Below are positions 45,327-59,000 of a stretch of 64,000 nucleotides of DNA, in pieces. The translations under genes and the position numbers were made by a program. The stretch is taken from assembly GCA_002989075.1 (NCBI GenBank), contig PSQN01000006.1, positions 992,001 through 1,056,000 of the forward strand, given 5' to 3'. Numbering within the stretch: position 1 is the first letter of the stretch; each line of letters begins with the position of its first letter. The stretch is from Arthonia radiata (lineage: Eukaryota; Ascomycota; Arthoniomycetes; Arthoniales; Arthoniaceae). The notes beneath the pieces are model-generated. The model ran no database searches. It was not told the DNA's origin and worked only from the letters and a program-made list of their open reading frames with translations.

Positions 45327-47381
45327 ACTAACGTCTAATAGAACCGCTATTTAATACTTATAACGTTTATCTGCTTCTATCTATAGGATTGCGGAGTAGC
45401 ACTGTTCGTCTCTTTATAAATATACTAAAATTACGTCTTTATTAACAATCTTAATAGATTTAGCTTCTACTACCCGTTCTTCGGGCGTAGAGAGGTTTTT
45501 TCAAGCAATTGTTCTTATTGCCTAGCTAATTTAGGGCTCAACTTGCTTAAGCTATAAGTATCCTAAGACGAGGCTATATCCTATAAAGTTAGCCGAATAT
45601 AGATAGAGTTGGTAATACCGTTCCTCTTTATGTACATTTCTTACGGTTACGTTTACGTTATAAGCGCCGTAGAGCTGTAGCTTATTTTTATTAAGAAATT
45701 TAGTATATAGGAGCTTTACTCTATATAATTTTTGCTATCCTCTTTTAAGTATAATACGATAATTAATAAGGTTAATCTCTGTATTAAAATCTATTAGCGC
45801 GAGGACCTCTTGCGGCGACCTACCTAGCTGTACCGAGACTTTAATTCGTCCTCGCTGTTAATTAACAGCTCTAAGCTTTAGAAACGCGAGACTTACTCTC
45901 GGGGCCTATCGTTTTTCCGCTTAACTAGCGTCGAATTGACACTAGTTTAGGGTATAGTACATTTAGTAGCATAATACCCTTTCTAATTGTACGTAAAGTA
46001 GGTAATGTTTGTCTTACTATATATCAACCTTAGTTGCCTCTATATAGTAGAGCTATTGTCTCTTTGTTGGACCGGCAAGTTGCCTCGTCTTCGGTATAAA
46101 CCGCCTCGTCCGCGGCCCGATCCCTGTAAAGATGCTCTAGCGTTATAACCGCCACAGTTTGTATTCGATCCGCTACCGAAGCGATCTCGGTTTATGTTAG
46201 TGTTGCGGGCGTTCTACAATATACTACAATTAATATTTATATATTAACAAACTTTCTTTAGAAGCTCGTTTGTGTCTTTAAGCAGGTTCTCTAAGAGACC
46301 TTACTTAATTAGCTTCGCCTTAATTTATGAAGGTAAGCGTATATAGTAGAATGCGGCCCGATTCGGGTCCGGTATCTTATTACCTAGCAACTTAGTTTCT
46401 TCGTTCTATAGAAAGCTTAGGAAGTCCTCGAGCTTCTACGTCGAACTCTACGTTAACATAAAGAACTTTTCTACGTTAGCTATAGTAGCTATAGCTAGGT
46501 CGACGATATATTCTATTACCTATCTTTTAAAGTACGCTTATACGTAAAGCAACGTCTTTTCTTTATTCTCTTCGGCGTAAGTTCGCTACCTATCCGCTAG
46601 GTCTCTAAGGAGTTCCTAGACGTACTAGGTAATAATACGAACGTCGTCGGGGTCCGAGACGTTAGTTATTTAAAATCTTTTCTTAATAGTTTAAGTCTAT
46701 TGAGTGTCTATAGAGCTTATAGCTCTCTTGAGCTTAGACGCCTCTTTCTTAAGGAGCTCGTTGATCTAGCTTTAAAGGCTTAAATCGTCCTATAGCCGCT
46801 TGCTACCAGCTTCTAAATTGCGGGCAGACTGAAGCTTAACTTCGAGTATTCGCTTTTTAAGCTTAAGCTTCTTAATAGTGTGCTGCTACTGCTATACTAG
46901 CAGTTCTTATCTTAGCTTTCGTACCTTAACGCTTAAGAAGGCGCTAAAGAGAAATTCTTTGCGGTTAGAGCCTTAGTAGGCCCCTTCGTCGTTATTATTG
47001 TTTTAGTTTAGACTATCGTTCTTCTTAGTTTGCGATCTACTCGGCGTCTGTTTACCGGCTTATAAGCCCTCTTACTTATCGTTGTCGCTAGATCTTATAT
47101 AAGGGTTCTAGTCTTCTTTAGCGTTAGCTATATTTTGCTACGCTCTGTATTCTGCTTGTGCGGCGGATATAAAGCGACTACCGTCGCGTACTTAGTTTCT
47201 TGCTCGTTCTCTTCGAATACGGTACTTGCCAGTACCGGTCATCGATTAATTTTAATATTATTTATTTTAACGTGTATACAGAGTCTCGGTTATACTTAAT
47301 TATGCCGGGTTAACCCCTAAGCGACGTTAATAAGGTACCTAACTGCCGGCCGCCCTCCTCGTAGGTTTAAAATAATTAGAA

Positions 47382-47577
47382 TGTAATCTAGGTGTAGAGC
47401 AGGAAGCAGTTAGGTAGCAAAAAGGGTTTAAATAGGCCCTACTAGTATTCAAGCTACTTATTAAGGAGACTAGAAAGGAATGCGTCTACTAGAGGAAAGA
47501 TATTCTTCTAGAATTACAGCCTTCCTAAATAGGCAACATTCCGTTTTAATTCGCTATCGGGACGTTTATACATTATA
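47382..47577 (-). repeat. GypsyB 5' LTR, 196 bp
   Basis: TGTAATCTAGG to CATTATA on the plus strand. Transition differences from the 3' partner. Confidence 0.9.
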
Positions 47578-48022
47578 TATAGCTATATTTTTAGCGCGTT
47601 TATTAGGCTGTCTACGGTATTTAACTTTGCTAAGGTATTTACTGCCGCTATTAATAATAGCAGTTACTAGCCGCTAGAGCTTAAAACTTATAAGCAGGCA
47701 ATATAGCTTAACTAGGACCGCTAAAGTAAGGCGATTGCTAAAGAGCTTAGTAGTTAGCAGTAGAACGGTACGTTTACTTAGAGATACCTACTAAAAGAAA
47801 AGAAGACGCTTCTAATAAGATAGGTATTTAAGCTAAAAGTTAATAACAAGGGTAAGGTTGTTCAGTATAAGGTATATATAGTAGCAAAGGGCTTCGTATA
47901 AAAGTAAAGCATCGATTTTAATAAGACCTTTACTATAGTCGCTAAGACTAATACGTTTTAGCTATTTATAGCATTAGTCGCTGCTAATAACCTTAAGTAC
48001 GACCAAATAAATGTAGTAACGG
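47578..48022 (+). pseudogene. Copia A reverse transcriptase, first part
   Basis: Reads YIVAKGFVQK, then FNKTFTIVAKTNTF and YDQINVVT, the start of copia RT. It ends exactly where Gypsy2 is inserted, and the sentence resumes at 55367 with AFLNS. Confidence 0.75.
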
Positions 48023-48494
48023 TATAACGCCGGTCGCTGGGAGGACCGAACTAAGGCTTACTTGCCTTGTATGCTTGTCGACCTTGGTAGTAGGTGTCTT
48101 GTGTGCTAGAGACTAAAAGGTAGGAGAGGCGAGATAGATTACAGAGGGTAAGAGGGGCTTAACTAAAGTAGACAGAAGGTAAAGTACGTTACCTAAATAT
48201 AGTTAAGAAACTCGTATTTAGATATTAAGTTAATAAACTAAAGTTTATCCTAAGGTCGGCCATTAGTTTAGCTATATAGTCTAAGGTACATAGGTATGTT
48301 CCTCTATGTTCGTTAATTTTAACAATGCTTATATCGGGTTTATAAGGAATGTAGGCTCTTATAGCCGTCTTGTCCGATAATGCCTACAGCGGGTTTATAG
48401 GCTTAGTCGGAAATAACACTAGTAGGGCTGAGATAACTGGCGGTAGTTAATACTTAGGTATACGCTAGGCCGTCTGGGGCTGGTGCCCGTAATA
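48023..48494 (-). repeat. Gypsy2 3' LTR, 472 bp
   Basis: Partner of 54895-55366; same ends as the Gypsy1 LTRs. Confidence 0.9.
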
Positions 48495-48600
48495 CAATTC
48501 CCCCTCTTTTAGTTAAATTGTCCTCGATTGACCTTTAGCCTTTTAAACACCTATAAGTTGCGTTTCGTCCCTTCTTTTCGTAACTGATCTGTAAGTCGCT

Positions 48601-49290
48601 ATGTCTTATATAAAGTCTGTTGCTGCGGGTTCTAATAAAAAGTATAGCTAATACCTATTAATTAAAGCCTACGGTATTAAAATGCCTTCTTGTTCTAAAT
48701 ATGTGTCGATTAGGGAAAGATGTGTGGTTCAGTTTAAGAAGGCGACGTGTTCGGTATGTACTCGGGATAGGAAAAGTTATAATTTACGGGTATTAATAGC
48801 AGATAGTATGCCTTGTCAGTGTCCTTTTGTAATAACTAGAACTAACTTAATTGCAGCGCGTTCGGTTTATTCTTAATATTCCTCTTAGTCGGCTGCCCTT
48901 CAGCGTACAAAGAGCTAATTACGTGCGTCAAAGGCTTAGGCAGCAGTATTGGTTACGGCTGTATAGCGTAACCGATCTAAGGTCCGGAAGTTAAAAGAGA
49001 AGGTTAAGAAGACTTGTGCGCGGATAGCAGCGAAGTTAGCTTAGAATAAGTTGTTGGAGTAAGAGAAGTTTGCTACGTCGATGGCTGGTAGTAATACGTT
49101 TAAATGTCCGAACGGGTTATTCATTAACTTTCGGAGTAACTTCTACTCAGTATTAGGTAGTAGTCCTGTAACGTAGTAAGCTGGTTTGTTTAAGGGTAAT
49201 CTAGGTGCCGGCGAGATACACTAGGTAGTAGATTAGGGTATTAGTGCTGCTACGACCGATTAATATTTTAGTTCTAATATCGTTAAATAG
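48601..49290 (+). pseudogene. Antisense ORF in Gypsy2 encoding a Zn(II)2Cys6-like protein
   Basis: Counterpart of the Gypsy1 antisense frame, also exactly 690 nt (ATG at 48601, TAG ending at 49290). The cysteine array is at the same place, but the second and last cysteines are tyrosine (TGT to TAT, a RIP-type change). The first two-thirds of the array stays open in 48682-48876. The basic helical region follows (RSKVRKLKEKVKKTCARIAA). Equal length and colinearity in two separately mutated copies indicate that the frame was intact in the parent element. Confidence 0.65.
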
Positions 49291-52200
49291 TGTCTTTATA
49301 GTTGATTAGGTTTCGTTCCGATTTCTATTAATTTTTATGTTTGAGATATCCTTTCTACTTTATAAGATATTGTTGTTTACCTCGATGTTGTCTATAAGCT
49401 TAAATTGTTTTAACCTTATACTCGGGTTCTTAATTGTTAGGAAGGATTTCTAGGTTGAGTCGTTCTACTTCTCGGAAGTAGGCTGGCTCTAACAGCGCTA
49501 CGTAGAATATAGAATATATTCTTATTATTCTTAGGAGTTTAAGTTTAAAGGTTACGGATTTCAATTGCTATAAGATTTTAAACGGTCTTGTTTTAGTATA
49601 GTCGAGTTTTTTGCTTGGTCTGATAGTTTTTAAATTTCTTATGAGCAAGTACGCTCTTCCCCCCTCTTTTATACTTGTATTCAGGATTGTTCTCGATTTG
49701 TTATACTATTTCCTTGTTCGTTCGTTAATAAACTCGCTGTCAGCCTTTAACTGCTAGTATAGGGTCTTTATATTCGTTACTATTTGTGTAGCAGTATCGT
49801 TTTCTGTAGTGTTTTGCAGTTGTCTGCCCTAAAGAGGGTGATAGCCGTATAAGGTATAGAACGGTGTCGTTTTGATTGTATCGTTTTTCGTATCGTTGTG
49901 CGCTGCTTACGCTACTAGTAGTAATTATATCTAGTCGTTCTACTGGTAGTTAATGTATGCCCGGAGATACTATTCTAGTGTTTAATTTGTTCGTTCTGTC
50001 TGTCCGTCTGTTTGCAGGTAGAATAATATTAATATCTTTTACTTTGTCTCTAGCTGTTGTATTAGAGATATCTAAAATTGTAAGACGAATTTCCGGTCTC
50101 TGTCCGAGACAATTCTTTGTGGTTAACTATAGTTTGCCAGGATAATCCGAAGGAAGGTATATATTAATTGTTCTGAGTTGCTAACTTCCTTGTAAGATAC
50201 GAAGTACGCGTACTTTGTTAGTTTGTCGCATATAACTAGAATAGCGTCGTAAGCTACTCCTGTAAGTAAATCCTTGGAGATTAGTAACTTAGTAATAAAG
50301 TCTAGTAAGACTATATACTATAGTCTCTCGGGTGTCTCTAGTAGTTGTAGTTTACCGTATAGTAAATGCCTTGGGTGCTTAGTTCTTGCGTATACGTCGC
50401 ATTCTCGGATATAATTTTCGACGTAATGTCGAATTCTCGGGATATAGTAGGTTCATATAATCTTTTTGATAGTGTTGTCGATGCCCTTATGTCCCTTTGT
50501 TAGGTTATCGTGAAAGTTACTAATAATGTGTCGGATTAGATTCCTTGGAACATAGATCTTGCCTTAAAATTTGTAATAGCCCTTGCTGTTTTTAGTTAGT
50601 CCTAGGTGTCGTTTCTCGTTTTTCTAGTAGGTTTTAGGATCGTTCAGGATATCTAGGATTCGGCTGTTTGGTTCGATAACAAGCTCTATTGTTATAGCTA
50701 ATTGATTGTATCTAATCTCGTTATTGTGTTCTCGGAATATTGTATGCTCGACGTGTTCTTTGTTATTGAGATAATCGGGTCGTCGGCTTAGAGCGTTAGC
50801 TCTATCGTTCTCGGAACTCTTCTTGTAGGTAATAATAAAGTTGTATAGAGCTATAGTTTCTAACTATCTAACTTGTCTGCAGTTAAGTTTCTTTGTTGTC
50901 GTAAAATAAGTTAGGTTCTTATAGTTTATATATACTATAATCGTATAGTTAGCTCCTTTTAGGTAAGCTCGCTATATTTTAAATACTGCTATAATAGCTA
51001 AAAGCTCTTTATCGTAAATATTATAGTTCTGTTCTGTAGGTAATATTTTCTTTGAGTAGAAAGCTACTGGTCTAAGCTTTCCTTCCTTATTGTTTTAACT
51101 TATATATACTCTAATTATATAGTCTAACGCGTCTATCTCTATAATAATCGGTAAGTTAGGGTTAAATATTGCTAGTACGGACTCAATCTTAAAAGCTTCT
51201 TTAAGCTCTTTAAATACTAATTGTTCTTTCTACGTCCAGAAAAATCCTATTAATTGTTTTGTCTATTAAGACAGCGGTGCTGTAATTCGGCTAAAGTTAA
51301 ATATCTATCGCCTATAGTAGTTGGCGAAACTAAAAAACTGTTGTAATTGTTTTATATTCTTTAGTATAGGCCAGGTTAGAACAAATTAGATCTTCGAATC
51401 TTTTATTTAAAGACTGTACTCGGTAATTATAAATCTAAGAAATTCGACGGATTATTGGTGGAACTGGGTTTTCTCGATGTCAATTTATAAATCGGTACGC
51501 GCTAATCTCTCTAATACCTTCTTAATATGTTTTTTATGTTCTTCTAGTATACGGCTGTATACTAGGATATCGTTTAGATAAGCAGTTATAAATATGTCTA
51601 GGTAATCGCTAAGTGTATTGTTAATTAGCTCCTAAAATAATGCTAGTGCGTTTATTAGCTCGAAGAGTATAACGCAATACTTAAAAAGTCCGTGTTTAGT
51701 ACGGAAGGCTGTCTTTTATTCTTCGCCTTCCTTTATATAGATTAAGTTGTAGGCTCCTCGTAGGTCAAACTTAGTAAACTATTGCGCGTTATACAATCGG
51801 TCTGTTATTTCGTCGATGCGTAGTAAAGGGTATTAGTTCTTAATAGTTATCCTATTTAGCTATCTATAATCTACGTAAAGTTGTAGTTTGCTATTCTTCT
51901 TTAGTACGAAGAGTATTAGGTATCCGGCTAGTAATATTAATTTCCGGATAAATCCTTTCTTAAGATTCTTATTAAGATAATTATAGAGTGCTTAATTTTC
52001 TGCTTCTAATAGAGAGTATATTAGACTAAATATTAGCGTTTTGCCTTCTTATAAAGGTATTGTGTGATCCTACAGTTTGTGTTCTAGGAGAGCTGAGTCC
52101 GGCTCAGCTTCTTTAAATAGGTGTCGGAATTAATTATATTTCTTAGGTACCTTAGTAATTAACTGAATACTTGTCGTTGTATAGAATCGTTGGCGTACAG

Positions 52201-54669
52201 TCGTCTCTTGTTTATACTTACGTGTAGTTAGCTACAGACGAGATACTACGTTAGACTTCTCTCGTAAGATATCTAAATGTCGGAGTGTAGTAGTACTAAC
52301 CCGTATAAGTTTTTTATCGCGCTCCTTATCCTTACTACTAAAAATAGCTTGTAGAATATTTGTTCCGTAAAACGACTCTTGTTTAGAGTGCTTATACCTA
52401 GTAAAGAGGAGTTTCTTAATTTTCTAATCTACCTCTAAGTTATATTGTTATAACTAAGGTATACTTAGTACAGCGTAGTGCTAGTTAATATTTACGATAT
52501 TATAAGTAATTTCTTTCTAATAGTTCTTAATTATTATATCTATTAGTAAAGTTTTGTAGTTAACTCTTTTCTCTGCCCCTTAAAATTTAAACAGTACGTA
52601 GGGTAATTTCTTCTTTTATGTTTATATCTAGTACTCCTTAACGCAGCGTATTGAGATAAAGTTGCCTGTTGCGCCTAAATCGATTATAATTTTAATATTT
52701 CTATAGTTTATTGTTGCTCGAGTGTACAAGTATATTTTGTAGGCAGCCGAGCTCGCGTAGAGCTAGACTCTTAGAGGGTCTAACCGTTGAACGGGCCGGT
52801 ACTGCTGCCCTCGAAGCAGTCAGTTTAGTCTTTTTCCTGTTAATTATATACGTTCTAGAGTATTTTAGGTACTGGAACCTATTGTCGGTTGATTTGCTAT
52901 AAGAATTCCTGTATAAGGTGTTCTAGTACTGCTTTTATTATAACGTTTAGTTTATTGTTTACGATCCCTACTTTAATTATACAACTATCGCTGGTTAAAA
53001 CTCGTTGTGTCTATAGGTTGTATATTGTTAGTTAAAAATATTAGTACTGACTACACAATTCTAGACCCCTAATAAGGTGGTCTACTAGTTATCGTAGGCG
53101 TAAGTAAATATATCCTAGAATATCGTTAATATCTCTATTAGTACTTAACTTTCTATTGTAGAAGGCCAACTAACAAAGTCTCTATATTATTTCTTTCCAA
53201 CGGATTAGAGTTTACTCTTCCTAGTTAGTATCGTTCTTAAGCGAGGATTCTGTATTATTAGAATCTATATTTTTGTCTTTAAGTCGTTGTCTTACCTATA
53301 ACGTATCGTAGCTGCTATCTTGCTTAGCTTCTACGGTCTGTTCTCCCTTAAATTCCCCTTAAGTTTCTAGATAAGGTAACCTAGGTTGTCTTCGGATAAG
53401 GCCTAGTTCTTGTGTCGAACCTTATTTTAGAGATGTCGGTTTCTTTAGCCACCATCCTAATTCTAATTTGTCGGATTCGTGGGTCGTACAATTATTATTG
53501 TAGTACGTAGTCTAGAATAGTGTTTCATGTGGTGTAGCGGTATCTCGTACCTACTATCTTGGAATAGTGCGGTTAATATTGTTCTAGTTCTATAGGTTTC
53601 GTTGTTCTTGTTTTATTTGTCGTTTCTTTGTTTCTTCCTATAACTTAATGTCTGTATCCTAGTTTTTATATAAACTAAATAAATTCTACTCGTAGTGCTT
53701 CTCGTTGGACGAAGCCTAGTAAGTATTTCTCTGGTTACAGAAGGCATTCCAGTAGATGTCCTTCTGCTTCTTAGTTAGTTTAGTAACGTACTTATACTAG
53801 TTCTGGATAGTCTTCTGTGGGAGACCTAATTCTTAGAGAAGACAATCCTCGGTCGGGTCCTTCTGCCAGCGGTCGAAGAAGGCTGCTAGTAGTTCTATTG
53901 CCTTATTGCGACCGTTGTTCTCTTTTGTCTGAGTAGTTATATTAAACTATTGTCGTAGAAGATAGGGTTTCTAAGATCGATTGTTGTGCTTGTTTCTGCC
54001 GGTACTGTTGAACTATTGTTTCTTGAAACGGTATTCTTTAACTTAATGCCCTAGTTTTCTGCAATATAAGCATAGCTTGTTCTTTATTCTGTGTTCTCGT
54101 TTCTAGATGTTTAGTTTTCCTTAAGGCTTAGTAAAATCTAACTCTATTGAATCGCCTCGGTCTTATTGTAAGTTTGCTCGATTCTTTGTTTTATAGAACC
54201 TATTAGTAGGGTTATCCTTCTTTTCTATCTATCTTTTAAAGTTGCTGTCGTCGATCTCCTTTGCTCGTTATATAAAGTTATCGAGATTATTAAACTTCTC
54301 TTTATAAATATAGATTATTTCCTTAATATAGTCCTTAAGTCCTTTGTAAAAGGTCTTAATAAGAGGTTTCTTGTTCTATCCTGTTTAATTAGTATACTGT
54401 ATAAATTTAGCGGCGTACCTGCTTGCTGGTTCTATTTATTTAAGGTTCCTAAGCTTCCTGATAGCGATGCGTCCAGCGTCGGTCTATCTAAAGATTTCGC
54501 GAAGCTTCTTCTAAAAGAAGGTAAAGCTAGCGAAGAACTCGTTGGTGTCCTTGCGCCTACTCTTTATCAGAGTAAACAAGAAATCGTCGAGATAGTACTC
54601 AACCTACTTGTAGGCATCTCCGTCTATATAAGAGGTAGCAAATAGAACTATAGTAGTATCGTTCGGGAA

Positions 54670-54852
54670 CTAGTCTTTATAAGTTTTAAAGTATATAGCT
54701 AGGCGTATTAAGAATAAAGTAACTTTAAAACGTTTATCTAAGAAGCTTTTTTCTATTTTAGTGTTAACATCCGATATCTTACTCGTGCTAGTTATTCTGT
54801 TGGCTAATCTGTCCGCAGCGTTGCAGCTGTTGGGTGCCGAAGTAGTAGACAT
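54670..54852 (-). pseudogene. Gypsy2 gag, N-terminal part
   Basis: 60 open codons at the gag start, homologous to Gypsy1 and Gypsy3, ending at a TAG. Confidence 0.75.
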
Positions 54853-54894
54853 AAATAATCTGCTTTCTCTACTTTCGTAGCGAGTCTGTTAAAG

Positions 54895-55366
54895 TATAAC
54901 GCCGGTCGCTGGGAGAACCGAACTAAGGCTTACTTGCCTTATGTGCTTGTCGACCTTAGTAGTAGGTGTCTTGTGTGCTAGAGACTGAAAGGCAGGAGAG
55001 GCGAGATAGATTATAGAGGGTAAGAGAGACTTAACTAAAGTAGACAGAAGGTAAAGTACGTTACCTAAATATAGTTAAGGAACTTATATTCAGATATTAA
55101 GTTAACAGACTAAAGTCTATCCTAAGGTTAGTTATTAGTCTAGCTATATAGTCTAAGGTACATAGGTATGTTCCTCTATATTTATTAATCTCGATAATGC
55201 TTATATCGGGTTTATAGAGAACGTAGGCTCTTATAGCTGTCTTGTTCGATAATGCTTATAGCGGGTTTATAGGCTTAGTCGGGAATGATGCTGGTAGGGC
55301 TGAGATAACTAGCGGTGGTTGATGCTTGGGTGTGCGCCAGGTCGTCTAGGGCTGGTGCCCGTAACA
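54895..55366 (-). repeat. Gypsy2 5' LTR, 472 bp
   Basis: Ends GTGCCCGTAACA, keeping the canonical CA terminus that is lost in the other copies. Confidence 0.9.
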
Positions 55367-55829
55367 AACAGCTTTTCTAAACTCTTTCCTTTCTAATAAC
55401 ATTAAGTTATAAATAAAACCGCCGGAAGAGATATAACTACCGAAGACGGGTATAAAATAGAAGCTAAACTATACGCTATACGGGCTTAAGTAGTTAGCTT
55501 AAGAGTAGTATAAAGATACTGTACGTACGTTAGTTAGCTAAGGCTTTAACCGCTTAGAGTACGACTACTATCTATTCCTCTGTAGCAGCGTTTAGATACT
55601 TATCTACACTAACGACTTTCTAATTACTGCCCCAAATCGTAAACTTATAAATAAGACTAAGAAGAAGCTAAATAGCCGCTATAAGATAAAGAATATAGGC
55701 GAGCTATAGTACTTCCTAAGTATTAAAGTTAAGCGCAATCGGGCGCTATAGAAGCTTAAGCTAAGTTAGAGAGCTTACCTTAAGTGTATACTAAGTAAGC
55801 TGGGTATATCTAATTGTAAGCCTTAAGAC
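55367..55829 (+). pseudogene. Copia A reverse transcriptase, second part
   Basis: Continues from 48022 with AFLNSFLSNNIKL, then NYTLYGLK, ILIYTNDFLITAPN and YFLSIKV, all copia RT landmarks (the ND pair stands where DD is expected). It stops at 55829, where the Copia B LTR begins. Confidence 0.75.
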
Positions 55830-56028
55830 TGTTGGAAATCTACGTCTATGTTTTCTAGGTATAGTCTTAACTTTTATAACACGTCTTGTTGGTGCTATAC
55901 AAGCTATATAGTATTAGAATGTTCGATAGCCGGAGTCTTAGCTCAACCTTATATTAAGTACCGGACGTCTTCTAGATTAAAAAGAATATACGTAATTCTA
56001 TAATACTAGTATTAGCAGTATTCTAACA
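55830..56028 (+). repeat. Copia B 5' LTR, 199 bp
   Basis: Same length and ends as the Copia A LTR (TGTTGGAAATC to TCTAACA). Confidence 0.85.
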
Positions 56029-59000
56029 GGTTATAAGCCCGAATCGCGTATCTGTAGCATTAATATAATTATACAGTTATTATTTAGTTATTAGTACAAG
56101 ATTCTACTAAGAATTAAGTAGTTAACTGCTTATTAAAGTTGTAAGCAAACTAGAGCATTTCTGTACTAAGTTTAGTAGCACGAACAACGATACTAACGTA
56201 TTGTCTGCCTATACTTATTAATATTGGTCTAAGGCTTTGCGTAGTGCTACTATAAGGTTTAGCGTATCGAAAGAGCTTAGATTTATTACAAACGAACAAA
56301 AATTAATTATATAGTAAAGTTTAGGAATTTAAGTAGTAATAGTAGCCGTTAACTAGTTACTACGATAGTAGATCTTAAGCAGAATATTAAGTTTAAGCAT
56401 CTTATAGGCTTAAAGAACTATATAAACTAAAAGAGCAATATTAAGAACTTACTTAAAGCAACAAGTCTCTAGAAGTTTGTCGTCTAGATTAGTTTGAGAG
56501 CTCGTATCGCACGCTCTTTAGACCCTTATTAAGAAATAACCTTTACTAAGTTTAAAGCTTAAATAGAACTATAAGAGAATTAAAATATAAAAGAAGCAAA
56601 GACGTCGCTTTATATACTTAATAACGTTATAATTAAGATTAAGAGAACTTTAAATAACAATAAGTATAAGTATACAAGCGATAAGTAGAAATACCTTAAG
56701 AGATATAAAAAGACGGGCTATACTAAGACGTACGACGTCGTATATTAGTTCTTAATGCTATTAGTAAGCAAGTACAAGGATATAGAGAACTACTATATTA
56801 AGTTTAAGACTTAAATAAACCGTCTTAACGGACTTACTGTACTAGACGCATAGAAGTATTTAAGTAACTAAATAAAGGTTATTATATTTCTATAGAGTAT
56901 ATTAGACGTTAAAGACTTTAACTAGTAGGTATTATATAAGCAGAGTAAGTATTAAGCTCTACTAAATTCTTTAACTATTAAGTTAAGTAGGCTATTTAAA
57001 GAAGTAATAGAAAAGTAGCAGATTATTAAGTTAAAGAGGTCTTATAACACTATAAATACTGTAAACCTAGTTATTAACAATAATAATAATACTAAGAGCA
57101 AGTACTTAGTATATAGCAATTACCGTTATTAGGAATCTAACTGTTTCTACGCTTATTTAGAGAAGGCTCCGGAGAACTAGAAGTCTACTAGGCAAGTTAG
57201 AAAGTTTAGAGGTACTAATCTTACAAAAGATAATATCTTTAAGAAAGAAGACGATTTTAGAAGAAGTAGCTTGAGTAGAGGTACTAGAAGCAATAACCGC
57301 CGTAGTAATAATACTAAGGCAGTAGCTACGTATCTTACTACTAGCTTAACTACTTAGATATTAGCTAACTAGCTAGCCGACTTAGGCGCCTTAGACTATA
57401 TATACAACGATCTAAGAATATTTAGAAACGTTAAAAATTGCTTAATTACAATATATACTGCAAAGAGCACTGTATAGGTAACTAAGCGTAGTCGAGTTAA
57501 CGTTAGAGCGTATAAGTTTAATAGTAACGTTGTTATCCTATAGCTATATAATGTACTATACCTTTTAAGCCTGTTTATTAATCTTCTATTAAGTTATAAG
57601 ATAGCTAAATACAGCCTAAGTATATATACTACAGAGAATTAAATTGTCTATACTAATACAATAGATAAAGTAGTCGCTCTAGTTAATACTAGAAGACATT
57701 AGTTACTAAATCTTATAGATACTACTACTATTAGACTATTTATGTTGTTAAAAGTTTGGTACTTACGTTTTAGATATATCTCGTACGACTATATTTAGAA
57801 GACTACTAAGTAGGTTAGCGGTATTAACTATAGTATTAGTAAGCCTTAACACAACTGTAACGCCTGTACTTAAGGTAAGACGGTACATTCTAACAGTTAC
57901 GTACCTTAGAAGCGGTATAACGAGTATATAAAGTAGCTTTATCTTAATTTAATAGGGCCTATTACTCTAGTATCTATCGATAGGGAATACAATATAAGCT
58001 TAAATATAACAGATAACGTAACTCGTGCTCAATATTATTGTCTATTAAATAGTAAATCTAGAGCTAACGTATTAAATAGCTTTAAGTTCTTTTAAAGCTT
58101 ACTTATATGCTAATTGTCTGTTAATATTAAGAGTATTAAAATTAACTACGGTACTAAGTTTGTACCGCTTGTCGACTACTATTATTAAGCTAAGATCTGT
58201 ATTTATACGGTACTAGCCTACACGCCTACAAAGAATAGAGTCGCGGAGCGTACTAACAGGCTAATCTACAATATAGTGCGTACAATGCTTGTTAGCAGCA
58301 AGGTTCCGCAGAAATATTAGAATAAAGTATATCGTACCGCAATATATATACTTAACCGAACTACAATAAAGGCTCTAAATAGTAAGACTCTATATTAGAC
58401 TGTTAACGAGGCAATTAGGCAAGGTAATAGATTAGCTTCAGACGTATCTTACTTACGTGCGTTTAGCTGTACTGTATATATAACGGTCTCTAACGTATAT
58501 TGTATACGTAGTAAGTTTATAACTAAAGTATACGTAGGCAAAATAGTTAGTTACGCGATAAATAGTAGCTAACATGCTTACCGAATATTAGTTCTAACAT
58601 GTAGAGGAGTAATAGAGATCTCTTACGTTTAGTTCAATAAGATACGCTTTAAGACTATTAAGAACATTCTATTTAATTTAGCTAACCTAGAGAACGCTAA
58701 TACCAATAATAAGGATAGAAAGGCCTATACGCCGCTTTAGTCTCGCTTAGATTCTATTAATTTAACGTTTTATTAGCCGTTTAATAACGTTAAAGACTTT
58801 ATATTACGTAATAGTAAGGAGTCTAAGCCTAACTCTAAGCCTAAATCTAAGCGAGTTTGTATCCGATTTAATACTAAAGAGCCGCTTAACAAAGGTAAAG
58901 CTAAGAAGCTAGTAGATAAAATGTTGCTAGCTAAACAGGAGCAAGTATAATAGTCGCTACTAGATTAATTTAAGTAGCCTTAGTAGTAGGAGTATTAGTA

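Larger units (their letters stand above)
39565..47577 (-). mobile_element. GypsyB: second Ty3/gypsy family, 8013 bp, minus orientation
   Basis: 196 bp LTRs at 39565-39760 and 47382-47577, with target duplication tatag (39560-39564 and 47578-47582). On the minus strand the order is gag with a zinc-knuckle remnant (KGYYATKC near 45960-46000), protease (ALIDFNTEI, normally ALIDSG, near 45780-45810), RT (YIDDILIF near 44680-44706), RNase H, and integrase (VVVDRFSKF within 42935-42738). The PR-RT-RH-INT order is that of gypsy. A purine-rich tract lies against the 39565-39760 LTR. The LTRs and leader are unlike those of Gypsy1-3, so this is a separate family. Nonsense codons throughout. Confidence 0.88.
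48023..55366 (-). mobile_element. Gypsy2: complete Ty3/gypsy element, 7344 bp, minus orientation
   Basis: Same family as Gypsy1. LTRs are 48023-48494 and 54895-55366 (472 bp each). The target duplication is aacgg (48018-48022) against aacag (55367-55371), a G/A difference. Gag starts at 54852 on the minus strand (MSTTSAPNSCNAADR). The RT box reads YLND near 51569-51581, as in Gypsy1. The purine tract adjoins the 48023-48494 LTR. It carries the antisense zinc-cluster frame at 48601-49290. Confidence 0.9.
28704..55829 (+). mobile_element. Copia A: Ty1/copia retrotransposon split by three gypsy insertions
   Basis: Plus-strand copia element in four pieces: 28704-30549, 37893-39564, 47578-48022 and 55367-55829. 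Joined, they give the copia order. Gag comes first, with a zinc-knuckle-like region near 29980-30020. Integrase follows in the second piece, with YTPVKNRVAERTNG near 38430-38470. Reverse transcriptase spans the third and fourth pieces (KGFVQK, then ALYGLK-like and YTNDFLI regions). Integrase before RT is diagnostic of copia. Every frame has many TAG/TAA codons. The RT ends abruptly at 55829, where Copia B begins, so the RNase H and 3' LTR of Copia A probably lie beyond the window. Confidence 0.85.

Noticed and set aside
55830-56028. Copia LTR taken as the 3' LTR of Copia A
   Set aside because: Copia A would then lack RNase H, and the LTR is followed by a primer site and gag, so it is better read as the 5' LTR of a second copy inserted in Copia A.
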